64,000 bases of DNA from JBALVT01 sp045110675 (lineage in GTDB: Bacteria > Pseudomonadota > Gammaproteobacteria > Pseudomonadales > Halieaceae). Location of the stretch: contig JBGCGJ010000029.1 of assembly GCA_045110675.1 (NCBI GenBank), positions 1-64,000 of the forward strand, read 5' to 3'. Position 1 is the stretch's first letter; the number at the start of each line of letters is the position of its first letter. This document shows positions 27,220-34,578 of this stretch, in pieces. The position numbers and the translations under genes are program-made. The notes beneath the pieces were generated by a model, which did no database searches, had not been told where the DNA came from, and saw nothing but the letters and a program-made list of their open reading frames with translations.

Positions 27220-28035
27220 CTATTCGTCAGGTTTTGTGCCAGCCCAAACATCCTGCATTATGCTCTTATCTTCACCCAATATTTCCCTGTTGACGTCGGT
27301 GAAACCGGCCATCAGCACTTCTCTGACAAATCTCTCCGGGTGAACGGCAAGATACCACTTTTTCCCTTCAACATATTTCCCTTTAAGAACCACCTGGCCG
27401 GCTTCATAGGTGTCGATGTCTTCTTGGGAGGTCAGCAAGTGACGACAGTCTTCTCCATGAGTTGTGCAAATGAAAACCCCTCCCGGTTTTACGAGGCGTT
27501 TCAGCTCTGCCGCCCAGGCTTTCTGAGCCTCTTCAGAGAGGTGGGTAAATACCGAAAAACAGTAAACAAGATCATATTGCTCATCCGGAAAGGGCAGTGG
27601 TGGCATCAACTCGTTTAGGTGGAAGTCAATTTCTGGGAGATTTTTGCTGCACCATTCAATGGTGCGAGGATTGTAGTCTGTTCCCGTCAACTGAAGATTG
27701 TAACCATCAAATAGCCCGCGCATATTTCTTATAAGGCGTCCTGGGCCGCAGCCCCATTCCAGAATTGAAAGCTCTCCTGGCGGGTGGGTCCGTTTTACGA
27801 TGTCTGCAAAGATGCTTGCATGCACTGCACCCACGTCTCGGTAGTTGTGCCAGTCTACGCCGTTGTAGGCATCAAAAGCCAAATCGGGAGGTGGCAGCGG
27901 GAAATCCGGATTGTTACGCTTGAATCTAATATTTGCCGGCAATACGTTGATTCTGTGTAGCCAGTACTTGCCCCAGTCGACAAACTTTAGAGTGCCCGTC
28001 GCACGCAATGTATCAATGATTTTGTACTTGATCAT
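27220..28035 (-). CDS. Class I SAM-dependent methyltransferase
   Basis: A 271-residue protein. The SAM-binding motif I is 'ILEWGCGPGRLIRNM', followed by 'LTGTDYNPRTIEW' (acidic residue binding the ribose) and 'YDLVYCFSVFTHL' as motif IV, then 'LVKPGGVFICTTHG'. This is the Methyltransf_11-like arrangement. The N-terminal 75 residues are outside the fold and contain 'NPDFPLPPPDLAFDAYNG', a segment often seen in methyltransferases of polysaccharide clusters. It is likely cytosolic and may O-methylate a sugar or glycan. It is divergent from the dioxygenase gene. Confidence 0.8.
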   Translation of the reverse strand: MIKYKIIDTLRATGTLKFVDWGKYWLHRINVLPANIRFKRNNPDFPLPPPDLAFDAYNGVDWHNYRDVGAVHASIFADIVKRTHPPGELSILEWGCGPGRLIRNMRGLFDGYNLQLTGTDYNPRTIEWCSKNLPEIDFHLNELMPPLPFPDEQYDLVYCFSVFTHLSEEAQKAWAAELKRLVKPGGVFICTTHGEDCRHLLTSQEDIDTYEAGQVVLKGKYVEGKKWYLAVHPERFVREVLMAGFTDVNREILGEDKSIMQDVWAGTKPDE

Positions 28036-28219
28036 TCGCTGTAAACCCTACGCCGTTATAAATCCCTAAGCAGACTAAGGCTTATCGGCAATTGCTATAT
28101 GGTGGCATTCAGCAGCACTTCTGGTACTGCGATGATTCATGTTATCAGTCCGTAAAGGGTACGGAAAGTAGATAGTTTTCCGCAACCCTTGCAGCCCCTA
28201 TTGAATCGACTAATCGCCC

Positions 28220-29158
28220 GTGATAGGTTTTGATTTCATACGTTTAAATGGTTTTAAATTGAGCACACAAACAAATAAAATCACGCCTTTCTATTTTGAT
28301 TCCCAGGAGTTGCAACAACTCGCTGAAAAACATCGGCCAGAATTTTTAAGTGCTGACCCCTTTCCGCATGTGGTGATCGACAACTTTCTGCCGGATGACA
28401 TCCTGGATCAGATTGTCGAAGAATTCCCGGGTCCGGAGGACGATGCCTGGACTCTTTGGGGTCCAGGGGACATTAAGCATACTCACAACCGGAATATCGA
28501 AAAGCTGGGCACCTCGAACGAACAGGCTTTTGGCCCGCTCACCCGGCATATCATGGCCCAGTTGAACTCTTACACCTTTGTTCAGTTCATTCAGGAGCTA
28601 ACAAATTCAAGGTATATAATGGTCGACCCGTCCTACAATGGTTGCGGGCTTCATTCCACAGGGCGTGGCGGAAAACTCATGGTGCACGTCGACGGGAATC
28701 GCCATCCAAACTCGTTTTCGGGATTAATGCATCAGCGCCTAAATCTGATTCTGTATATCAATAAAGACTGGAAAGAGGAGTACGGAGGGCATCTCGAGCT
28801 TTGGAATCGAGATGCAAGTGAATGTGTTAAAAAGGTTTCACCTGTGTTTAACCGCTGCCTAATCTTCGAAACCGGCTCTTACTCCTACCATGGGCACCCA
28901 AGCCCAATGACCTGCCCGGAAGGCCGGCGACGCAACTCGCTGGCAGTTTACTACTATCAACTTCAGCGAGATGCGGACGTTGACTATGGCGGTATGCAAT
29001 ATGCCGTCAAATGGGCAGGAACTCAGGAGGGGGATTCTGGATTGCGGTCTAAGGACTGGCTATGGATACTTAAGGTGGAAGGTACTATTCTCGTCAAAAG
29101 ACTGTTGCCACCGATCCTTTTGGATATGATCCGCAATATTCGCAATAAGAAGACCTAG
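28220..29158 (+). CDS. 2-oxoglutarate/Fe(II)-dependent oxygenase
   Basis: A protein of about 312 residues with a double-stranded beta-helix core. 'LMVHVDGN' gives the H-x-D iron pair (His156, Asp158) and 'YSYHGHPSPM' the distal histidine; an arginine in 'GRRRNSLAVYYYQ' would bind 2-oxoglutarate. 'LNLILYINKDWKEEYGGHLELWN' between them is typical of prolyl-4-hydroxylase-like bacterial enzymes. The GTG at 28220 is the longest start and a TTG 13 codons later is possible; I see no strong ribosome site for either. In this setting it probably hydroxylates a sugar, lipid or protein connected with the polysaccharide; the substrate is unknown. Confidence 0.82.
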   Translation: MIGFDFIRLNGFKLSTQTNKITPFYFDSQELQQLAEKHRPEFLSADPFPHVVIDNFLPDDILDQIVEEFPGPEDDAWTLWGPGDIKHTHNRNIEKLGTSNEQAFGPLTRHIMAQLNSYTFVQFIQELTNSRYIMVDPSYNGCGLHSTGRGGKLMVHVDGNRHPNSFSGLMHQRLNLILYINKDWKEEYGGHLELWNRDASECVKKVSPVFNRCLIFETGSYSYHGHPSPMTCPEGRRRNSLAVYYYQLQRDADVDYGGMQYAVKWAGTQEGDSGLRSKDWLWILKVEGTILVKRLLPPILLDMIRNIRNKKT

Positions 29159-29216
29159 GCACACGATTCTGCACTTTCTTTGTTTTTCGTATCTGCGGTA
29201 AGAGTGTATATACAAA

Positions 29217-29258
29217 CGGGAAAGGCGGCTGCTCTAAAATGAGTTACCACCTCTCCCG
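29217..29258. terminator. Possible bidirectional terminator structure
   Basis: Between two convergent genes, 12-base arms at 29217-29228 and 29247-29258 pair with two mismatches; the loop holds a further CTC/GAG pairing. No clear U-run is visible on either side, so confidence is low. Confidence 0.25.
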
Positions 29259-29279
29259 ACTTCGGCAATTGGGCTCGAA

Positions 29280-30572
29280 TCAATCCAGTGTTTTTCTCGC
29301 GAAACTAATTCCAAAATCTTTGGTGTAATCGTGGCCGTGCCCGCCAAACCACATGAGGAACTCGCCATCTTCTTCTATCACAGTTGGGCCAATCACTTCT
29401 CTGGCGATCCATTTCGCATTGCCTCGGGTCACGATGTCATTACTAACGGTAGAGAACGATTTGCCATCGTCACTCACCGAGTGAACTAAAGCTGCCTGTT
29501 TCCAACCTTTCTTAGCGTTGATAGCGTCGGTAAATAGATGAAATTTGCCGTCAGATCCGATGAGGGCATGTGGAGTTGAGTAACCGCGAAAATCTTTTGC
29601 CGTTGAGTAATAGCTTCCCGGCTCGAATACGGCATCCTGTTTTCCATCGCCGTCTCTGTCATATAGTTTGAATTTGCTGCCGTTTTTAGAAGTTGCTAAG
29701 ACGATGGCGCTGGTGCTCTGCAAATCCGAGTTTTTGCCCTTATAGTCATAATTCGCCCTGGCAGTTCCGTAGTAAAGGTAAAACAACTTGTCTTTGGGGT
29801 TAAATACGACGCCGGGCTCACCCGTGTAATAAAATCCCCAGTTGGCGATGTCGTCGTGGTTGCTAATCACCGGGTTATTGCGATCCTTTTTCCACTTGAT
29901 GCCGTCTTTTGAGGTGGCATGTCCGATGTTAAATCTGGATATCGCATCCCCAGTTTTAAATCCGGTGTAATACATGTGGTAGGTCTTACCCACTTTGATC
30001 ACGGACGGAGTTTCAGTGCGTTCATCATCCCAGCTGCCAGATTCTCCTTCACTAAGTACGGGTTTGGTATTAATCTTCCATTTAATACCGTCTTTTGAGG
30101 TCGCCGTATAAACTCGAACATGGTTGAGGCCCTTAAAATTACCACCCGTGAACCACATTCTAAAGGTATCGCCTTCTTTCAGAACTGTCGGATCACCCCA
30201 GTACATTTTCTTGAAGCCGTCTCCAACTTTAATAACCTGAGAATTGTACATATCCCAGGAGTCTTTAGAGCCTGGGTTGCGAAGGGTTGTATACCCTTTT
30301 CTTGAGGGCGCTTTTGAACCGGAATTTGCTGTCTGATTTTCCGAAGTTTCAGAACTTGCTTCCTTATCCTTTTCTTTATTTTTGTCCTTGTCTTTTTTCC
30401 ACCATTCACCTTCAAAAAAACCTTTACCATCTTCGTCTTGCCACCACCTGGGCTCTGGTCGCTCTTCACCGGTCGGGTCGGGCAGCGAATCCTGCGCTGA
30501 AGTACACGATGCAATAATTAAAGATAAAACGAGAACAGCACTGGAACTTCCTTTCAAGGTAGATCTCGACAT
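29280..30572 (-). CDS. Surface lipoprotein with glycoside-hydrolase-43/32-like beta-propeller
   Basis: A 430-residue protein with a lipoprotein signal (VLVLSLIIASC, lipobox I-A-S-C). Next comes a low-complexity Lys/Glu/Asp-rich linker at about residues 45-75 (KKDKDKNKEKDKEASSE), then a five-bladed-propeller-like domain. Blades are marked by repeated 'ATSKDGIKWK' and 'MYYTGF/MWFTGG' strands. This pattern is seen in GH43/GH32-related and DUF-type arabinanase-like proteins. I cannot pick out the three catalytic acids with certainty, so it may be a sugar-binding or inactive relative. Its place in the polysaccharide region suggests glycan trimming or binding at the outer membrane. Confidence 0.68.
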   Translation of the reverse strand: MSRSTLKGSSSAVLVLSLIIASCTSAQDSLPDPTGEERPEPRWWQDEDGKGFFEGEWWKKDKDKNKEKDKEASSETSENQTANSGSKAPSRKGYTTLRNPGSKDSWDMYNSQVIKVGDGFKKMYWGDPTVLKEGDTFRMWFTGGNFKGLNHVRVYTATSKDGIKWKINTKPVLSEGESGSWDDERTETPSVIKVGKTYHMYYTGFKTGDAISRFNIGHATSKDGIKWKKDRNNPVISNHDDIANWGFYYTGEPGVVFNPKDKLFYLYYGTARANYDYKGKNSDLQSTSAIVLATSKNGSKFKLYDRDGDGKQDAVFEPGSYYSTAKDFRGYSTPHALIGSDGKFHLFTDAINAKKGWKQAALVHSVSDDGKSFSTVSNDIVTRGNAKWIAREVIGPTVIEEDGEFLMWFGGHGHDYTKDFGISFARKTLD

Positions 30573-30701
30573 TGATTTTTCTCCCTGTGGACAAGTCAGA
30601 ATTGTCAGATAACTCTATCACAGAGCCAGAATTGTCGACAAATTAACTTCTCCAATTGTTGGATATACCGTTTATACTTCTCATTGTCACTGAGAGACTA
30701 A

Positions 30702-31901
30702 ATGAAAACATCGATAGACCAACTTGGCATATTCGGTGGTCCGCCAGCCTTTGCAGAGAGGCTTCACGTTGGCAGGCCCAATATAGGTAACAAGGACGAG
30801 TTTCTAACGCGGGTAAATGACCTGCTGGATCGTCGCTGGCTGACGAATGATGGCCCCTTCGTTCGCGAGCTGGAAAGTCGTATTGAAGCGCTGCTAGATG
30901 TTAGAGAGTGTGTAGTACTTTGCAATGGAACGGCCGCGCTGGATGTTTTACTAAAATGCCTCAATCTTGAGGGCGAGGTTATATTGCCATCGTTTACCTT
31001 TGTATCCTCTGCACATGTTTTGGAAACGATGAATCTAAAACCTGTATTTTGCGACGTTGATAAAGAAACCCACAATCTTGATCCAAGCCTTGTTGAACCA
31101 TTAATCACGCCGCTCACAGCGGCAATTTTAGGAGTTCATCTCTGGGGTCGGCCCTGTCCCATTGGAGGTCTAACTGAGCTCGCGAATCGCTATGATGTCC
31201 CTTTAATTTTTGACGCCGCTCACGCGTTTAGTTGTAGCTATAGGGGTGAGTTTATAGGGAAATTCGGAATAGCGGAGGTGCTCAGTTTCCATGCGACAAA
31301 GTTTTTCCAGACTTTCGAAGGCGGAGCGGTGGTTACCAACGATTCCGAATTGGCAAACGAAGTTCGCCTAAAGAGAAACTTCGGCTTTTCCTATTTCGAC
31401 CATGTTGATGGTTTGGGTACCAATGGTAAAATGCCTGAGATTTCTGCGGCGATGGGATTGTCGAACCTTGATGATCTGGATTTTTTTCTCGAAACAAACT
31501 ATCGAAATTATGAGTGCTATGAGAATCACTTAAGTGACCTGCCCGGGGTAAGCCTGCTCCAATTTGATAGACGCGAAACAAATAACTATCAGTACATTGT
31601 GGTAACCATCGATCAGGATATCACTGGGTTCGACCGCGATTTTTTAGTGGAGGTCCTGCATGCTGAAAACGTACTGGCCAGGCGGTATTTCCACCCCGGG
31701 GTTCATCGCATGGAACCCTACCAATCAATTTATCCGGAGTTTGTTGGGAGGCTTTCACAGACTGAATTACTTTCAGATCAGGTGATGTGCCTACCTACGG
31801 GCACTAGTGTCAGCCCGAGTGATATTCAGCTTCTATGTGCCACTATCAAGTTTATCGGAGAAAACTGCATTGAAATTAAGCGTAGGCAAGAATCTCCTTA
31901 A
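30702..31901 (+). CDS. DegT/DnrJ/EryC1/StrS-family sugar aminotransferase
   Basis: A 399-residue PLP enzyme that usually transaminates a nucleotide-bound keto-sugar. 'VVLCNGTAALDVLLKCL' binds PLP phosphate, 'LIFDAAHAFSC' carries the cofactor Asp, and 'SFHATKFFQTFEGGAVVTND' holds the Schiff-base lysine. The N-terminus 'GGPPAFAERLHVGRPNIGN' is family-typical. It is followed 29 bases later by a glycosyltransferase and probably forms an operon with it. The product may be an amino sugar of the exopolysaccharide; no partner dehydratase is adjacent. Confidence 0.88.
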   Translation: MKTSIDQLGIFGGPPAFAERLHVGRPNIGNKDEFLTRVNDLLDRRWLTNDGPFVRELESRIEALLDVRECVVLCNGTAALDVLLKCLNLEGEVILPSFTFVSSAHVLETMNLKPVFCDVDKETHNLDPSLVEPLITPLTAAILGVHLWGRPCPIGGLTELANRYDVPLIFDAAHAFSCSYRGEFIGKFGIAEVLSFHATKFFQTFEGGAVVTNDSELANEVRLKRNFGFSYFDHVDGLGTNGKMPEISAAMGLSNLDDLDFFLETNYRNYECYENHLSDLPGVSLLQFDRRETNNYQYIVVTIDQDITGFDRDFLVEVLHAENVLARRYFHPGVHRMEPYQSIYPEFVGRLSQTELLSDQVMCLPTGTSVSPSDIQLLCATIKFIGENCIEIKRRQESP

Positions 31902-31930
31902 GCAGCAGTGTTTCGTATTGTACTCGCACT

Positions 31931-32848
31931 ATGGCAAGTAGGGAGCCGGAAGAAGTCGGACAGCCAATGGTTAGCGTGCATATGCTGACTTATAATCATG
32001 CCCCCTATATCGCCAAAGCTATAGAAAGTGTGTTGATGCAGGAGGTCAGCTTCGATTATGAACTCGTTATAGGCGACGATTGTTCTACGGACGAAACCGG
32101 AGCGATTGTCCGCGAGTATCGGGATCGCTATCCCGGCATCATTCGTTTGCATCAGCAGAAAACTAACCTTGGTCTGTACGCGAATCAGGAGATAGTTCGA
32201 CGGTCCTGTAGAGGCAAATATATTGCATGGTTGGAAGGTGACGACTTTTGGACTTGTTCTAAGAAACTCCAGAAACAAGTCAGCATGATGGAAAACCACC
32301 CTGAATACTCCTGCAGCTTTCACCGATGTCGTTGGATAGAATCGGGCCTTGCCCCACGTATTTTTGGCCCGCCGAGCACCGAACCCTTTTTCACGCTTGA
32401 TGACTTGCTAATGTACGGTCACTTTGTGCCAACTGGCAGTCTTGTTGTGCGGAATCACCTCAGGGAGGAATATCCTTCCTGGATGAAAGAGTCGGAAATT
32501 ATGGATATGTCTTACTTAATCCTCTTCGCACAGCACGGTGACTTGGGATTTATAGACGAAGTGATGAGCTGTTATCGTCATCACAGGAGTGGGTTGTTTA
32601 GCGGGAAAGATGCCAGCGAAAAGGTCAAGAGAGTCATGTTTACCCACGAGCTCGCCGGCCGAAACCTTGACTTGAACAAAAGGCGTTCATTCAAGATTGG
32701 CATGTCGCGAATGTACGGTAATCTATGCACCGTACAGTTGCAGAACCGGCAGATTTTTCGGTCGATCTGGTCCCTGTTACTATCGATCTACTGGTCTCCC
32801 AGGCACAGATTGTCCAAAATTTTTCGCCGTTTGAGTGCTCAAAGATAA
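31931..32848 (+). CDS. Family 2 glycosyltransferase
   Basis: A 305-residue GT-A enzyme. 'VSVHMLTYNHAPYIAKAIESV' starts the nucleotide-sugar domain, 'ELVIGDDCSTDET' is the usual first acidic loop and 'IAWLEGDDFW' supplies the D-x-D metal site. This subgroup often adds sugars to lipid-linked repeat units at the cytosolic face. There is no N-terminal membrane helix. It is the second gene of a two-gene unit with the sugar aminotransferase. Confidence 0.87.
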   Translation: MASREPEEVGQPMVSVHMLTYNHAPYIAKAIESVLMQEVSFDYELVIGDDCSTDETGAIVREYRDRYPGIIRLHQQKTNLGLYANQEIVRRSCRGKYIAWLEGDDFWTCSKKLQKQVSMMENHPEYSCSFHRCRWIESGLAPRIFGPPSTEPFFTLDDLLMYGHFVPTGSLVVRNHLREEYPSWMKESEIMDMSYLILFAQHGDLGFIDEVMSCYRHHRSGLFSGKDASEKVKRVMFTHELAGRNLDLNKRRSFKIGMSRMYGNLCTVQLQNRQIFRSIWSLLLSIYWSPRHRLSKIFRRLSAQR

Positions 32849-32901
32849 GCTTACAATTCTTCCCAATTAGCGCACTGCCGCGTGCCGCGAACTCTGATTT
32901 T

Positions 32902-33288
32902 TTAATTTTCCCGATGGTCTTTTTCTTCGAAATTTATACCTTTGGGGAGAATACTAACTAGCAGATTTGCGATTAGAAAACCGCAAAAAATGCCCAGGGT
33001 ATTGGCAGCCAGATCCTGCCATTCGCCATAGCGATTGACATAGGGCTGCACTAATTCTATGAGGCCGCTCCAACAAATAAAACACAGGCCGATAAACTGC
33101 CAATGTTTTGGTTTGCGCAAAGCGGTCGGAAACATCAGCGCGCTATAGGCAACAATGTGATGCGTTTTATCACTCCCGGGAAAGTCAGGTAAGCTACCGA
33201 GCGGGTAAAGAGACAGGAAGGTTATAATACAAAGAATAGCGATTGTAATCGCAATCCATAAGCGTTTGATGAAGTCCAATAGTATCAT
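32902..33288 (-). CDS. VanZ-like membrane protein
   Basis: A 128-residue inner-membrane protein with four hydrophobic helices. 'LSLYPLGSLPDFPGSDKTHHIVAYSALMF' and 'GLIELVQPYVNRYGEWQDLAANTLGIFCG' are the conserved segments of the VanZ family. Small VanZ-like proteins are common in or beside exopolysaccharide and PEP-CTERM/exosortase clusters; the molecular function is not established. It lies convergent to the glycosyltransferase gene. Confidence 0.8.
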   Translation of the reverse strand: MILLDFIKRLWIAITIAILCIITFLSLYPLGSLPDFPGSDKTHHIVAYSALMFPTALRKPKHWQFIGLCFICWSGLIELVQPYVNRYGEWQDLAANTLGIFCGFLIANLLVSILPKGINFEEKDHREN

Positions 33289-33432
33289 CTCTTTTTAACT
33301 AGCTTAAATCTGAAAAATAAACCATTTTATGCACTCCAATTGACTCTAATAGAGCGCCTATAAAAGCCCCAGCGGTTCGATGGCACTGTCCGTTTCGAAT
33401 TTCCCTGGAACATATTTTTGGACTGGGCCTTA

Positions 33433-34500
33433 CTATTGCGCGCCGTCTTGCAACAATGCTCTGATCTGAGATTCGGTCGGTGGGCCAAAGCGTGTCAGAA
33501 GTACCTTGCCTTGTGTATCCGTCACCAGGGTTGCCGGCAGCGCGTCTATCTTCAATGCATCTTTTAGAATTTTTTTGGCCGCTAATCGCGTGCTATTTGG
33601 CAAACCTGTGAGCAAGTTGTATGGCGGTTGATACTTCGCACGCCATTCATCCAGCTGAGCCTCACTTTCGTTTTCGTCATAGGGCAGCCCGACCATTGTC
33701 ATGACACTTTCACCAATGGCATCTTGAAGGTTTTTCAGGGCCGGGATCTCTTTGAGGCAGGGGCCGCACCAGGTGGCCATGGTAGTGTACAAAATCAGAC
33801 GTTGCCCTTCTTGCGCACTTACAAGAGGAAGGAGTGTGGGCTTGAGCGATCTAGTAGGTTTTGATTGTGGCCTACTAGTGTCCTTAGCGTACACCGTAGT
33901 AATAAAAGATCTATCCTTTGAGCCATCTGTGGAATCTTCGTAGACTGTAATCAGCTTACCTGCCTCCACAGGCCCGATGTTCTGAACTATCCCTGAAGGC
34001 CAGCGAACTCGTACATTGTCAGCGGTGGAGTGGCTACCAATACCAATAATCATTGTGCTGCTGTTCTGCGCGGCCATTCCCTCACCCGCGCGATGCTCAC
34101 GCAACAAAACGGTATTGCCGATTTCTACCTCTACCTTGGCACCGTAGCCGTCGCGGTTACTCCAGGCCGGATTTATCCGAGCCTCCGTATTGCCACCAAC
34201 GAAGCGAAGCGCGATCATCTGCATGGCACCTTCTGCGGTGGGTGTGCGTTCTCCACCCAGGTTGCGATACAACAACAAACGCGGTGCATTTGCGCCGACA
34301 ACCGCTGCGTCTAACCAGCCATCACGATCAAAATCCAGCCAACTAAAGGCCCTTCCATCTCCTGGATGGTCCAGACCAGAAATCGCAGACACATCAGCGA
34401 ACTCTTCACCTCCCAGGTTTAGAAACAGGTGATTGCGTTCGTGGCCGCTGAAGGAAGAGCCTTGTTCCAGGTTGCGAGAACTGACGCGTAGTGCACCCAT
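33433..34500 (-). CDS. ASPIC/UnbV-thioredoxin part of an FG-GAP protein (downstream of in-frame UGA)
   Basis: This is the C-terminal part of the gene that begins at 36687. The frame is the same and stays open right up to a single UGA at 34578-34576. It holds the last FG-GAP segment ('WLDFDRDGWLDAAVVG'), an ASPIC/UnbV module ('LRFVGGNTEARINPAWSNRDGYGAKVEVEIG...VRVRWPSG') and a C-terminal TlpA-like thioredoxin domain with active-site WCGPC at 33771-33757. The first ATG after the UGA is at 34500 with GGGGAA directly before it, too close for good initiation. The 25 codons between UGA and this ATG read as conserved-looking protein (TDFWRAVARTDP), so independent translation from 34500 seems less likely than read-through or a disrupted gene. 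Confidence 0.75.
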   Translation of the reverse strand: MGALRVSSRNLEQGSSFSGHERNHLFLNLGGEEFADVSAISGLDHPGDGRAFSWLDFDRDGWLDAAVVGANAPRLLLYRNLGGERTPTAEGAMQMIALRFVGGNTEARINPAWSNRDGYGAKVEVEIGNTVLLREHRAGEGMAAQNSSTMIIGIGSHSTADNVRVRWPSGIVQNIGPVEAGKLITVYEDSTDGSKDRSFITTVYAKDTSRPQSKPTRSLKPTLLPLVSAQEGQRLILYTTMATWCGPCLKEIPALKNLQDAIGESVMTMVGLPYDENESEAQLDEWRAKYQPPYNLLTGLPNSTRLAAKKILKDALKIDALPATLVTDTQGKVLLTRFGPPTESQIRALLQDGAQ

Positions 34501-34543
34501 TTCCCCACTGCCTTCGAACTCGTGTGCGAAGGATAGCTTTGGG

Positions 34544-34578
34544 TCTGTGCGCGCAACTGCGCGCCAGAAGTCAGTTCA
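34544..34578 (-). promoter_or_regulatory. In-frame UGA with downstream hairpin, candidate selenocysteine insertion element
   Basis: The UGA (34578-34576) would be residue 704 of the joined protein. Downstream, GCGCGC (34564-34559) and GCGCGC (34554-34549) form a perfect 6-bp stem capped by AGUU, extended below by UCUG/CAGA with one bulged A. The apical loop starts 17 bases after the UGA and has G as its second base. As I recall the bacterial SECIS model, that spacing and loop G are acceptable. The caveat is that the stem is built from codons for Arg-Ala-Val-Ala-Arg, so it may be accidental. Confidence 0.45.

Noticed and set aside
34501..34575. Frameshift as explanation for the split FG-GAP gene
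   Set aside because: Both halves are in exactly the same frame; only a single UGA separates them, so no indel is needed.
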